Of a stretch of DNA of 64,000 nucleotides, positions 11,770-22,279 are shown one piece after another. Position 1 is the stretch's first letter, and each line of letters begins with the position of its first letter. A program made the translations under genes and the position numbers. The notes below the pieces were generated by a model. The model had not been told where the DNA came from. It saw only the letters and a list, made by a program, of their open reading frames with translations, and did not search any database. Source of the DNA: Gnetum montanum (taxonomy: Eukaryota; Streptophyta; Gnetopsida; Gnetales; Gnetaceae); the NCBI GenBank assembly GCA_015680685.1, contig MNCI01010836.1, positions 1 to 64,000 of the forward strand, written 5' to 3'.

Positions 11770-13200
11770 GATGTGAGATGATTGGAGAACATCCCTAAGG
11801 ATGGTCATAGTAGCAAATCTCACATCCACCATCATCATCTATGTCTGAATCCACAACTTCATTAGAGATAGTAATTTTCCCTTTACCCTTGTTATGTATA
11901 GGGCCTAAATTTCTCCACTTTGTCTTACCTTTGTCACTACTTTGTTCTACCTTAGACTCTTCTATAATTTTTAAGATAATTTCAATTTTAGAGTCTAAGG
12001 AACTTCATACATCATACTCCTTAGCCACTATTTCCCTTGTAAGCTTTTGAAGTAGCAAGTTCTTTCTGTTCACCAGCTCTTTGAGTGGTGACTCATCCTC
12101 CTCATCACAAAATTTCACTCCCTTCTTTCAAAGGGAGGGGTCACGATTGTATTCTTCTACACTTTCCCTCTTTCATAGCTCACCTTCTTCTTTTGCTACT
12201 TGCTCCAACAAGTGATGTACTTCATGGGCTCTAATTTGTGAGAGTTTTCCTTGGGCATAAGTCCTAAGGATTTTTCTAGTTCATCCCTTAACCCATCCAC
12301 GATGTGGCGAAGTTGATCCTGCTGAGCATATCCATGGCATGGGCAACGATGTAACAATGTGCAGTAGCGGGCCATGGCAGCATCCAAGGGTTCATATGTA
12401 CCTTGTTTCTAGCCTTGGATCTGCTTATGAAAATTAGAAACTTGGGAGTACATTTGATACTTTTCTTTGAAGAGTTCCAGCATCGTACTCCACCTCCTGA
12501 TGGTTTCTAGTTCTAAGGACCAGTACCAACTCTCTGCTTCCTTGATGAGTATCCTTGAAAACAACTTAAGTTTCTTTCACTCATTTTCTATATTCTATAA
12601 GGCATAGGCATCATGGAATGCCTATAAATGATTTTGCAGATCTGTGTTGTATCCCCCTTCAAATCGTCGGATATTTTTCATGTCTAAACATTTGATCCGA
12701 CTATCTTTTAAATGCCTTGTGGGAATCCTAACTACGTCTGTTATGTCAAGAATACTTTGCGTTGCAAGTAGGGGCTCATCATGATCATCTCCTTCATGAT
12801 GCTTATGATGTCTTCATCATTCGCTACTTTCCCTAGGTCCTTTCCCTTGTCCTCTCTCTAGACTTTCCCGTCGAGGTCTCTTATTTTTTCTACCTTTATC
12901 CTCTCCATTGTGTTCATGATGGCTACACCCAGATGTGGAAGGAGAGGGTGAGTGATGTGAAGAAGGGGAAGAAGAAGGGGAACCATCGCCATAACAATGT
13001 TTCTTTCCTTCTCTTTGGCTATTACGACCCTGATCGTGGTGATGATGTAAGTGCCCATCCTTGTCATTTGTTGTTCCTTCAGTGAACAGTTGGTGTTCAT
13101 AGGTATCAGAACTAGGGTTATGTATCGTTGATCATAGGTTCTGATACCCAGCCTGCTCACCATCGTTAGGAGGGGGAACATCATTTGCTAAAGAACCCAT
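11770..13200 (-). pseudogene. Element A Gag, broken
   Basis: The capsid protein of the element. A plausible start is the ATG at 13200-13198 (MGSLANDVPPPNDGEQ). The N-terminal half is very rich in His, Ser, Lys and Arg (about 12860-13100), as in element B. The retrotransposon Gag core is recognisable at 12387-12196 (AMARYCTLLHRCPCHGY, then a Leu-rich segment). Near 11790 a Cys/His segment (CYYDHP, then GCSPIISHL) precedes the protease. Several stops break it. Confidence 0.7.
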
Positions 13201-13753
13201 TATAAGAGGTTCCTCATCTCCTATTTCTCTAAGGACGTGCAGGCCTTTGCCCTTCAACAGTGTATGTTGGCTCTCCTACCTTGAGTCCCTCATACATTGT
13301 TCTTCTGTGGGATAATAATCCCATGATTCAAAATCTTCTGCAACATATTCAGTGTATAATTTTGTCATGCCAATCTATGCCAAGGCACAGAGAAGCATGT
13401 TTGGAACTGATCGATCTAAGGGTAACATGATTTAACTTTGCAAATCTCTCCATTGTAGCTATTTATCTTGATGAAGGATAAAGGTAAAGTTTGGAATATA
13501 CTCATTGGGATGAGTATAAACTACTTTGTATTGTTTAGGACTTGGCTAATTTTGGCTATGTGTTTTATGCTGCCAGTTGTCTCGTGTACGGTCCTTAGGT
13601 GGTGAGTTTCTCTTATGAGAAAAAGACATTGTTATCGGTGTGCTAATTTCACCATTATATAATTTTTTATCTTCATTAACCTGAAGGTTAGTTTAGGCTC
13701 CCAATGATGTGAGTGATATCCTTTATGTTCAATTCAATGCACAAACACTTAGT

Positions 13754-13771
13754 CCTCAACAATGGTGCCAA
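13754..13771 (-). promoter_or_regulatory. Element A primer-binding site
   Basis: On the minus strand TTGGCACCATTGTTGAGG directly follows the LTR end ACTCATCA. TGG at the start pairs with the CCA end of a tRNA. It resembles the TGGCGCCGTTGCCGGGGA site usual in Athila elements (tRNA-Asp), with C-to-T-type changes. Confidence 0.75.
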
Positions 13772-14699
13772 TGATGAGTGGCAAGGTACCCCTACACTCA
13801 ACCATACAAAACGAGTGTAGCATGCACGATCCGGTCAAACTCTGCAGACTAAGTGCCTACACACCCCATGAAACACTCGGGGTTAATCATTCATTGTCTT
13901 CCTAGACTTACTTGTAGTTGTCACAGTGTATGGTTAAGTAAGTCTGAGGTATATGATTTTTATATCTTTTTATGTTTTATGTCTCCTATGCTATCGAGGT
14001 GAAGGGTTAGAGGAACTAACTAACTCTAACTAATGAACTAAGTCTAAATTACCTAATGTCAACATCCATTCCCACTTACTATACACACCCTGAACCGATG
14101 CAACCGTGGCTACCAAACACTAATCGTTGCTGGGATCATCATGCGTAACCCACATGCTTGAAGTGGTCATACCGAGGCACTTAACTAGGAGGAAAGGGTT
14201 GAGAGCATCTAGTCTAGCCTAAGTGTGATGAGTAGCTGATTCCTTGACTAACCGTACACATATTTGTGCACAACTACCACTGGGATTACCAAGCGCAGAT
14301 CCTGAATATGCCACTGGGTTACCAAGTAGTCACACTAAATGCTCATAATCAAGCTGTACTCATACCGTGTTGTGATGAGCAACCAATTCCTTGACTAGCC
14401 ATACACATCCTTAGATGCTTGTAATCAAGTCGTACTCATTCCGCATTCTAGAAGTGTAAGGATAAGAGAGAAAGCAATAAATAAAATCCTATTCCATGCA
14501 TTGCAAGGTTTATCTAGGAAGTTCGTCTTTATTGTCATATGCAACTTGTGTTTAGGTACAATGTTGCTCAAATAAAGATCTTTTCATTTTAGTACTCCTA
14601 CTGTGGGCACATGGAAAATATTCTATCTTTGGAGTGATCAAACTGTCAAAGTTTCCCTACTTCTAACTCAGGATGGTGAAACAAGGGATAGCTACCTCT

Positions 14700-14707
14700 T
14701 ATTTATA
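14700..14707 (-). promoter_or_regulatory. TATA box of the element A LTR
   Basis: TATAAATA on the minus strand, followed by AGAGGTAG. The same TATAAATAAGAGG string occurs in the LTRs at 17215-17203 (minus) and 62325-62337 (plus), which supports a conserved core promoter for element RNA. Confidence 0.7.
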
Positions 14708-14724
14708 GACTTGGCGATGGACCA

Positions 14725-14746
14725 CAATATCGCGTACGCGATATTG
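14725..14746. repeat. 22-bp perfect palindrome in LTR U3
   Basis: CAATATCGCGT is followed directly by its reverse complement ACGCGATATTG. A second inverted repeat (GATATCATG, two bases, CATGATATC) lies at about 14760-14779. Related GATATCG-rich palindromes occur at the same place in the LTRs at 17228-17309 and 62220-62312. Confidence 0.9.
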
Positions 14747-14823
14747 CAAGGGACAAATCGATATCATGTTCATGATATCACATGAGATGCGATATCGTGG
14801 CTCATGCGAATCACGTCTCATCA

Positions 14824-15438
14824 ACTAGGATTACCAAGTAACTTACTACTAAGCAAATCAAGCTAAGCCACTACTAGGTTACGAGATAGTTCTATTTTTG
14901 TGCTTGAAATCAGCAGTACTTGTTTTTCCAAATATTTAATAGATACTATAAAAGTAAATTAAAAGGAAAATGTAAATGATATTATATGCTATAATGATGA
15001 AGAATAACCTCAAGATTTATTTTTAATCATGAAGAGCATCTAGGTACACTCCACTTAACTAAAGATGTGTACAACTATTAATCATCACATCGAGGGCACT
15101 CACAACTATTGCTAACTTAAAAAAAGCAAATTGATAGAGTGTGGTTACAAGATTGACCAAAAGGTACCATAAACACAATAGGTGACTTATATTTATAAGA
15201 ATTTGTTGTAATTGTAACATCGTTTTTATGAAACAACATCTTAGCCTATGATATAGTAAATGTGACATCATAGATGCAACATCTTAGTTGATTAATACAA
15301 TATTCATTAAAATTTTCTATATTTAGCAAACAATGCTTCATCACCTATATTATAATTATTTTGGAGTTCTAACATCCCCTCTTAAGAATTATTTCATTAA
15401 TGATTGTTTAAAAGTTATTATAGATTTTAGATGTTCAT
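14824..15438. other. Intergenic DNA between element A and a LINE relic
   Basis: AT-rich, with no coding pattern. It is the 5' flank of element A. No target duplication can be checked because the other end of A is missing. Confidence 0.45.
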
Positions 15439-15600
15439 TTTGAAGCATGTTGTGCAAAAGGACACTCAACCAAAACATGAAAAAAAGAGTCTTCAATTTT
15501 ACAAAGAGGACATTAAGGAGAAGCAATTCGCATATGTTTAATATAAGTGCCAATAAGAAGACCTTGATAAATAAGATACCATAAAAAATACGGATTTTTA
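15439..15600 (-). pseudogene. LINE ORF2 fragment (end of RT region and zf-RVT)
   Basis: On the minus strand the reading is FLWYLIYQGLLIGTYIK, a stop, then CPLCKIEDSFFHVLVECPFA. It lines up with FLWCLLHHGLPIGK and CPLCGGQDDFVHVSWQCPFA of the LINE at 2438-8009. Only this C-terminal zinc-binding segment is recognisable. The sequence to the right (to about 15900) may be more of the same element but is too decayed to claim. Confidence 0.7.
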
Positions 15601-16004
15601 GAAAGGTAGGAGATCTTTAAACATCTTATTGTTGTGTCCAGGAGTATAATTTGGGAACAATGTCTTAGTGTTAAAAATTGAAAGGCCATTGAAAAAGTAA
15701 AAAAGATAAATTTATTTATTGAATTACTAGTGAAAGAATAAACATCTTATTTCATGCTTATGTTATAGTGTAATATGCTTCCCCAGAAAATAGAATCCAC
15801 TTGTTAATTTATTGGTTATAATCAAGAACTAATAAAAAAAAACAAATCAATATTTCTAAAGTAATTCTTAAAGACATAAAAGAATAGAAATGGTATTTTG
15901 AAAGAATATTATGGTTAAAATTTTGTGATATCTCATTGGAGGGGATACAAAGTAATCTAAAGCACATTCATAACTTTGGGGGTGTTGGAACTCAAAATAA
16001 GTGA

Positions 16005-16115
16005 AACATAGGTACACCTCAAGATTTATTGAAGTTTATAACTCAATGCTATAGAATCGAACCTTTGACTTTAGGGTTACTAGGCCATGACCCATAACAC
16101 TATGCTAGCATCTCT
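16005..16115 (-). mobile_element. tRNA-derived SINE, copy 2
   Basis: Minus-strand copy of the family at 1780-1905. It has a near-canonical B box, GGTTCGATTCT (16063-16053), the shared GGCCTAGTAACCCTA between the boxes, and the shared GGTGTACCTATGT near its 3' end. The A-box region is more altered than in copy 1. Confidence 0.6.
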
Positions 16116-16351
16116 TTCATAACTTGCTATGATAATGAGTTCTAACAAAATTGTGGTCAAATGTAGAAGACAAAAAAATTATTTTGAATATATAAAAAGT
16201 ATCTAGTTCAATTCAGAAGTTTACTATTTGTTAACTATATTCTTGATGAGATGTCACATTTTCATCGGTAGACATTATTTAAGTTCACATCATCTTAGTG
16301 TAGAAAGTGGAAGATAGATGTAACTTCCTAGAGAATAATGCATATGTAGGC

Positions 16352-17309
16352 TGATGAGTGGCGAGGTATCCCTACACTCAACCATACAAAACAAGCGTAG
16401 CATGCATGATTCGGTCAAACTCTGCAGACTAAATGCCTACACACCCCATGGAACACTTGGGGTTAATCATTCGTTGTCTTCCCAGACTTACTTGTGTTTG
16501 TCATGGTGTATGGTTAAGTAAGTCCGAGGTATATGATTTTTATATCTTTTAATGTTTTTCTCCTATGCAATCAAGGTGAAGGGTTGAGAAACTAGCTAAC
16601 TCTAACTAAGGACTATGTCTAAATTAACTAGCATCAGCATCTCTTCCCAGTTACCGTACACACCCTGAACTATGCAACTATGGCTACCAAATTCTAATCG
16701 TTACTGGGATCACCACACGTAATGCACGTGCTTGAAGTGGTTGTACTAAGGCACTTAACTAGCCTAAAAATAATGAGTAGCTGATTCCTTGACTAGCTGT
16801 ACACATCCATAGATGCTCATAATCAAGTCGTACTCATCCTGCGTTCTATGAGTTGAGGGTGAGAGAGGCTAATCGCGATGAGCAGCCGATTCCTTGATTA
16901 GTCATACACATTCGTCAATGCTCGTAATCAAGTTGTACTCATGTCAAGCTAATGTAGGTAATAAATAATAGGTAGGAAATAACATGTAATAAAATCATAT
17001 TTCATGCACTACAAGGTTTATCCACAAAGCTTGTCTTTATTGCCATACACAACTTGCATTCAGGTATAAAGCTGCTCGAATAAAGATCTGTTCACTTGGG
17101 GACTGCTACTGTAGGCACATGGAAAATATTCTATCACTGGAGTGATCAATCTACCATATTTTCCCTACTTTAAGCCTAGGATGGAAAATAAGGGAAGTGT
17201 CACCTCTTATTTATAGATTTGGCGACGGACCACGATATCGCGTATGCGACATCGCAGGGGACGACGCGATATCGTGTACGCGAGATTGCATGGGATGCGA
17301 TATCATGGT
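16352..17309 (-). repeat. Element A' 3' LTR
   Basis: Close match to the element A LTR. On the minus strand it ends CACTCATCA at 16352, but no primer site follows, so this is a 3' LTR. Its first bases are altered or lost: the U3 palindrome region joins the internal sequence at about 17309. A TATA box lies at 17215-17208 (minus). Confidence 0.8.
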
Positions 17310-17314
17310 GATAA

Positions 17315-17880
17315 TATTGAGAAGGTATGGAATTATTGAGGGGAATGGAACTAATGGGATGACATTTGAATGGATCATCATTACAAGACTTGACAAAACT
17401 GGTGTTCATGACAACAAGGGTGAACACCTTATTACAATGACATCAGGCCTTAGTTGGCAACTGAGAAAGAAAGAGAGAGGGAGAGAAAGAAGTGTTGCTG
17501 CTGCCAACGCCAAGATTGCGCCTTCATTTTCCATCTGTAAGTGCGCCATCAATCTTTCCCCTTGCATAGCTACTTCAACGCTACTCCATTCCAAGTGTTT
17601 ACTCCAGATCCAATCCGTTCTTTGCATGATCGCCATTTGCACACACAACAAAATCTTATATTAGAAAGGGTAAATGAATCATCATGTAATTGATACCTTA
17701 CTTCGGTGTAAATTCATTGGCTAGGTTGTGGTATGGTTGATATGGATCTAGAAATATATTAATGATGACTATTGAAGGTGTAGGGGTTAACAACCCAACG
17801 TGAGGTGAAAGGCCAGCTGTTCACAATTTTGTTCCACCTGCAGCACTGCTGCTACTGATGTTTACTTACTGTGATTATTA
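17315..17880 (-). pseudogene. Athila 3' internal region, possible spliced extra ORF (env-like position)
   Basis: Matches 43700-44290 (plus) in order. In both copies a segment ending near AAGGTAAGGTATCAA or AAGTAAGGTATCAA (a donor-like GTAAG) is followed by a short AT-rich stretch, then TTGTTGTGTGTRCARATGGCGATCAT, with a weak acceptor just before an ATG. The ATG at 17636 (minus) opens MAIMQRTDWIWSKH. The open stretch includes a hydrophobic run, AILALAAATLLSLPLSFF (about 17530-17480), that could span a membrane. Athila elements often carry an env-like ORF at this position that is expressed by splicing, but I cannot show homology to it. Confidence 0.4.
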
Positions 17881-18940
17881 GTATTATTGCTGTTATTTCG
17901 GTTCACATTTCCACTGCATCTTTCCTTTTTTCTAAGTTGAATCATAACGGGAAAGTCTCAGATATTAAATTAAAAAAACACAGGAGTTCTAAAATGATCT
18001 TAGTAAATGTAATGGAAAAGAAAGTCATTTTCAAATATATCCCATTGCAATGGCCCTTGATTACTAGACACAATTCCATGTTTTTTGAAAATAAAGAACA
18101 TAAGTGTCGGTTACAATTTCCTAGATGTGTAATACCTTAGGTAGCCAATAATTAGATCATTTTCTCAATCTACGATAATCTACAACTGTCTGTCTTCACC
18201 ATTCACTACCTAAAATAATTTTAAATGATTGAAATCAGGTGAATAAGTCTTGGATATTGAAGGAGCTTGCCTAGTTTTGTTTGGGGATTTTGTCTATGCA
18301 CAATGGTTGTACCTTTTTTTTTATCCTGGACATGTCGTCCAGGCTGCAGAACGTGAACATTATTGCAATGTGTTGAGTTTTGTAGCTGCAGCAGCAGTTG
18401 TTGTTGGGTTCGGAAATTGTCATGATGTAGATGATGATTCCATGAGATAGTCGGACAGACAGCAAATACACCTAAACAAAGTGACCCGCTGTGCAGATGT
18501 GTGATATCAAGAAAGGAGGGAATTTTGTAGAACTCCTTTAAAACTTTGAAAAAATCTACAATAAATAACAAGGATTTTTAATGCATATTTTAAATTTTGA
18601 ACTTGCATATTTTATTGTGTGTAAACAATGTAGTGTAATTTCTATGATTAACATTAATGAGATATGATGTCAACCTAGTGTTATTAATACTTTACCTTGT
18701 TTTTCAAAAGTATCTTGAGAGAAAAGGCCTTCAGAATGTGAGCTAAAAAACTAGATTCCATCCTTTCTTCTATTCCCAAAGACCAAAAGGAAGGTATGAG
18801 CAAAGAAAAGTTGGATTTTCTAACTTAATTGTTTTCATCATAGAAAAATAAAGGATGGTAATAAAAAGTCATATTCTTTTTCTAACCTTTTTAAATTGAA
18901 CCTCGATAAAACATGTCAAGAAGAACAAGAAAGATAAGAT
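17881..18940. other. Unclassified DNA, two open stretches of doubtful value
   Basis: Overlapping open stretches occur on both strands near 18221-18571. Neither has a recognisable domain. The rest is AT-rich. Confidence 0.35.
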
Positions 18941-20347
18941 ATGGAGAGTGAAAGGGATGAGCTTCTAGAAATAGAGATTCCTCCTCCTCCTCCTCCTCCC
19001 ATAAACATCAATCCTCTAATAGGCAAAAGAGTTTTGAATGATTTTGAGCTTTGTAAGTCGATCAAAGAAGTAACAAGTTCCAAACTCTTCATGTCATATG
19101 GTGAGTTTGCTTTGATTTAACATTGAAAGTTGTACATAGTTTTGTGAATGTTAAAATAACTTGGTTAATATTTGCCTTTTACAAAGATGAAAAAGAAAAT
19201 TTAGGCTCGTGTAGAAGACATGTAGTTAATGTTGTAGGGTTTGGATGAAGATATGAAGAGGAAGTTGAACTTGCTCTCTTCAAGAGAAGGTAAATAAACC
19301 TAATGCCACTACTACGAGAACCATGTTTGCATTAAGAGTTATTATAGAGAAACTAACATTCTTTATTTAACATGAAAAAATAAAAATCAAGCTTAATTAA
19401 TAATTAGGTAACATTCCACAATCCAATAATAAATGCCGATGTGGCAACAGATAGCATTTTTACAAATAAAATAAGAACCACTCTAAGCTACATGAAGGAT
19501 ATGGAAGTATTGATCATTGAATAAGCTAATATCATTGTTGTACTCCTAGACTCATTGAAGCAAATGCATAAGAAAGAGAAAGAGAATTATAGACAAATAA
19601 AGATGTTAACTGACTAGGTGGAGCTTCTTGAAGGTGAGCTAAGAGGTAGCAATATGGTCAGACATAATGCTCTCCCCATGCATACCAAAGAGAGAAGTAT
19701 AAAGGCATGGAGTTTTAGAAAGTTTTAATAAAACACAAAAGGTTAGCATTGGCTATGACATAGTTGACAATCAGTTTAAGGAACTCTGTGGTAGCATTAG
19801 AGAACTAGGATGAAAAAACATCAGATCAATAAGTCATGGTACAAGTAAGAGTATCATCGGTTACTCAAGGAAAATCAAAATTTATATGTGAATCAAGAAA
19901 TAAGAATTATGTTCATCAAATAGAATAAGTTAGAAGAATTATTCCAAGATTTTACAAATAGTGTGTTGATTACCACAGTATGTTGATTACAAAGGGAATG
20001 ATAACAACATCAACTAGAATAATTAAAGGCTTATGAGAAAGAATGAGCTATTATTTTTTTAAAGATCCCAAGCTCATTGTTTGACATATTAGACATATCT
20101 AATCTTAGCTTGGAGGAGATAGAGGAAAGAATTCTAGAGATATATAGAGACATACAAGGTAAGCATTAAATTTTATATATGTTAGTTTCTTATACTTTAC
20201 ATGATGAAACTAAAACTAATTTCTTAGTTTATCTTGGCTTCATGTGCAGATCCTAGGGATAGTAACCAAGAAGTAGCAATTAAACCAACTTCCATGCAAT
20301 TTGATGATGAAGAGAAAAAAGAAGCTTCTCGAGATGATGAAGAATAA
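18941..20347 (+). pseudogene. Five-exon gene of unknown function, degraded, antisense to Tat element D
   Basis: Exons fit by phase. Exon 1 is 18941-19100 (ATG, MESERDELLEIEI, then seven Pro). Exon 2 is 19187-19289 (DEKENLGSCRRHVVNVVGFG, a stop, RYEEEVELALF). Exon 3 is about 19455-19633 (charged, coiled-coil-like, two stops). Exon 4 is an uncertain start to 20158 (SLEEIEERILEIYRDIQ). Exon 5 is 20250-20347, ending SRDDEE and TAA. Introns 1, 2 and 4 have GT/AG ends and consistent phase. The product would be acidic and helical. I recognise no family. Every premature stop I read in frame (TGA, TAA, TAG) is one C-to-T change from an Arg or Gln codon. It lies about 750 bp beyond the protease of element D, on the opposite strand. 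It could be a gene captured by the element or a host pseudogene next to it. Confidence 0.55.
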
Positions 20348-21100
20348 GCCTTATAGAATTTTAACATTTCAATGTTGGTTTTGTGTGTCATTTGTCTGAT
20401 GCATAATTATATGTATTTTTTGTAAACATCAAGTGTAAATGATGTCAACGAATAATGTGCGACTTCAAATAATCTGATGTGCACATGTTCTATAGAAGTT
20501 TTGAAGCAATAAAAGTTATGACATTTCCAATTAACTATCATGTTGTGTTATGATAGTTATAAGAATGACATAATACATTAATGTTATGTCATCTCTTACT
20601 ATTTAACATTGCTAGCTAATAATGAGTAGTAAGAGAAAAAGGTAAAAGCATGATCAAGTATTAATGTAAAATTTAATGTAGTATCCATCCATCACTTAGG
20701 AAGAAGTAGTAAATAAAAGATTTTATTTTTCAAAGCTCATGCATCTAATGTTATGATATTTGTGAAAAAATTCTAAGTAGTTATGTGAGAGGAATGAGGT
20801 GAAACCTTTTCTTAAGAGTAGGTATATCATGCTCACCAAAGCTTAATTTAATAAATCTAATGTTAAATATAGACTCATTGTTTAGGTCTACCAAGTCTTT
20901 GGTATTAGTAGGGTTCTTACAAGGAGAAGTGTAGTTTTACCTATAGGTTTAACTTTGATATTAGCTAGTTCATTACTAAGTTAATAGGGTCATTCTTCAC
21001 AATCTAAGTGAGAAATACTTAGAATTTATGTATTAACAAGAATGATTATTTCATAGTCTTGAAAAGAAAAATAAATTTCCTAATGTATAAAAGATGACAT
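20348..21100. other. AT-rich DNA between the antisense gene and element D protease
   Basis: The first part is probably the 3' UTR of the gene at 18941-20347. Reverse transcriptase would be expected on the minus strand here, after the protease. None is recognisable. Confidence 0.45.
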
Positions 21101-21141
21101 AGTGCAATGCTAATTTAGCTAAGAACATCCTAGTATTTCAT

Positions 21142-21414
21142 TCATATTAGGGCATTTACATATGACCACAAAAAGGATTTATATTCCATCGAATCACCTA
21201 CTATGAATGACAACCTAATGGAACCTATAACTTCAACTAATGTAACATTAAAGGAACTAAGGCTCATACAAGTTTTATTAACAATTACTTGATCATGAAG
21301 ACTGAGGTATTTGATAATAGCCCACGTGATCATGTTAGAACTGATACCATCATCAACATGTATCAGTGGAATTGAAGCATCAAATGATACTTTGATGGTA
21401 ATGTAGAGTAGCAA
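21142..21414 (-). pseudogene. Element D aspartic protease
   Basis: The catalytic loop region reads IHVDDGISSNMITWAIIKYL. It aligns with VHVDDGAATNVIPFSIIEKL of element E (about 37870). After it come the expected spacer and the hydrophobic segment near GSIRLSFIVGD, corresponding to GMVTLDFIAGD in E. It ends before the GHPWL-type motif. The function would be polyprotein cleavage. It is probably inactive because the frame ends early. Confidence 0.7.
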
Positions 21415-22279
21415 CTAACAAATACTCCTTGTCTTTTAGTTAGTCTTAATATTTTCACCATATAAGTTCATATTATCTAATCCATAGTGAAGGACTTGAA
21501 AGAAGGATAAAATACCCTCTATTTGAGTAGGAATACTACTTGGAATTACAAATCTCTTAAGATCATACAAAGTAGCATGATACTCTTTAGAGATTACCTT
21601 GAGATCAATCAAGGACTAGGCTCCTTTTGAGTATATAATAGTAGTCATTTGTTGTAAGACTTTATTATTCATTATCTAAGATGATTGTGGAGTAGATGCC
21701 ACTATGATTGGCTGTATGGGATTAAATGTATGTGGGAGACAATTTAAAAGAATAGGTTTATGAAGTTATTAGAAAGAAAACTTCTTTGACATCTTAGAAG
21801 GTTTCTTAGATTCTTTAGCAAAATTTTCCTTCTATTTGCTTGATTATGATCCATTAGTCTACTCACTACATGTAAGGATTCTCACTTGAGGTGATGAAAA
21901 AGGATGACTAGATGTTTGGGACATACTAGGTGAATAGACATTTTGAGGTTAAGAGTAGTATGAAACAAGATGTGAGTAGGAAGGATAAATAGGTTTAATT
22001 ACAAGATTAAATTGATAGAAGTATGTAATAGGGTAGGATGTACCAGGATGTTGTTCAATCAAGGTTTCACTACTAAATATGAAACTAGGACAAGGTGACT
22101 TGGCTTTGATGAAGGGATAGTGTAATCAAACCAATGATGTATGAATCTATAGGTGGAGATTTTTGAGCTTTATCTTTTATCTTAAAAGCTAAAATGATGT
22201 TTCTAGCTTATAGGGGATTCTGAAAGACTTCTAGCTACTAATTATCCAAGTTGATAGTGGATGGTTCATTTTGCACTAC

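Larger units (their letters stand above)
10778..14823 (-). mobile_element. Athila-type LTR retrotransposon A, 3'-truncated
   Basis: Read on the minus strand the order is 5' LTR (14823-13772), primer site, gag and protease. Homology ends at 10778, inside the gag-pro/pol region, so reverse transcriptase, integrase and the 3' LTR are gone. It matches element B (plus strand) through gag and protease, for example GDFPIIMGRAWLNTID against the same region at about 29480. Membership of the Athila lineage is inferred from B, which keeps an Athila-type reverse transcriptase. Confidence 0.85.
13772..14823 (-). repeat. Element A 5' LTR (1052 bp)
   Basis: On the minus strand it begins TGATGAGACGTG and ends CACTCATCA, giving short inverted ends. 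It matches the LTR at 16352-17309 closely along its length. The U3 part holds a cluster of palindromes (14725-14805) just upstream of a TATA box at about 14707. Confidence 0.88.
16352..17880 (-). mobile_element. Athila-type element A', 3' end only
   Basis: A 3' LTR (17309-16352) preceded on the minus strand by internal sequence at about 17880-17315. That internal part matches 43700-44290, which lies before the 3' LTR of element B. So the segment is the 3' internal region of the family and not a host gene. The upstream part of this copy is missing or unrecognisable to the right of about 17880. Confidence 0.7.

Noticed and set aside
13772-17309. Reading LTR A and LTR A' as the two LTRs of one element
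   Set aside because: A has its primer site and gag to the left of 13772, while A' has internal sequence to the right of 17309. They are a 5' LTR and a 3' LTR facing away from each other, so they belong to two elements or a rearranged one.
17197-17664. 155-codon open frame on the plus strand
   Set aside because: It starts inside LTR A' and runs antisense through the Athila 3' internal region. No domain is present, and the homologous copy at 43700-44290 is not open on that strand.
18250-18450. Plus-strand open frame with a hydrophobic Ala/Val run
   Set aside because: Short, overlapped by open frames on the other strand, and with no splice or homology support.
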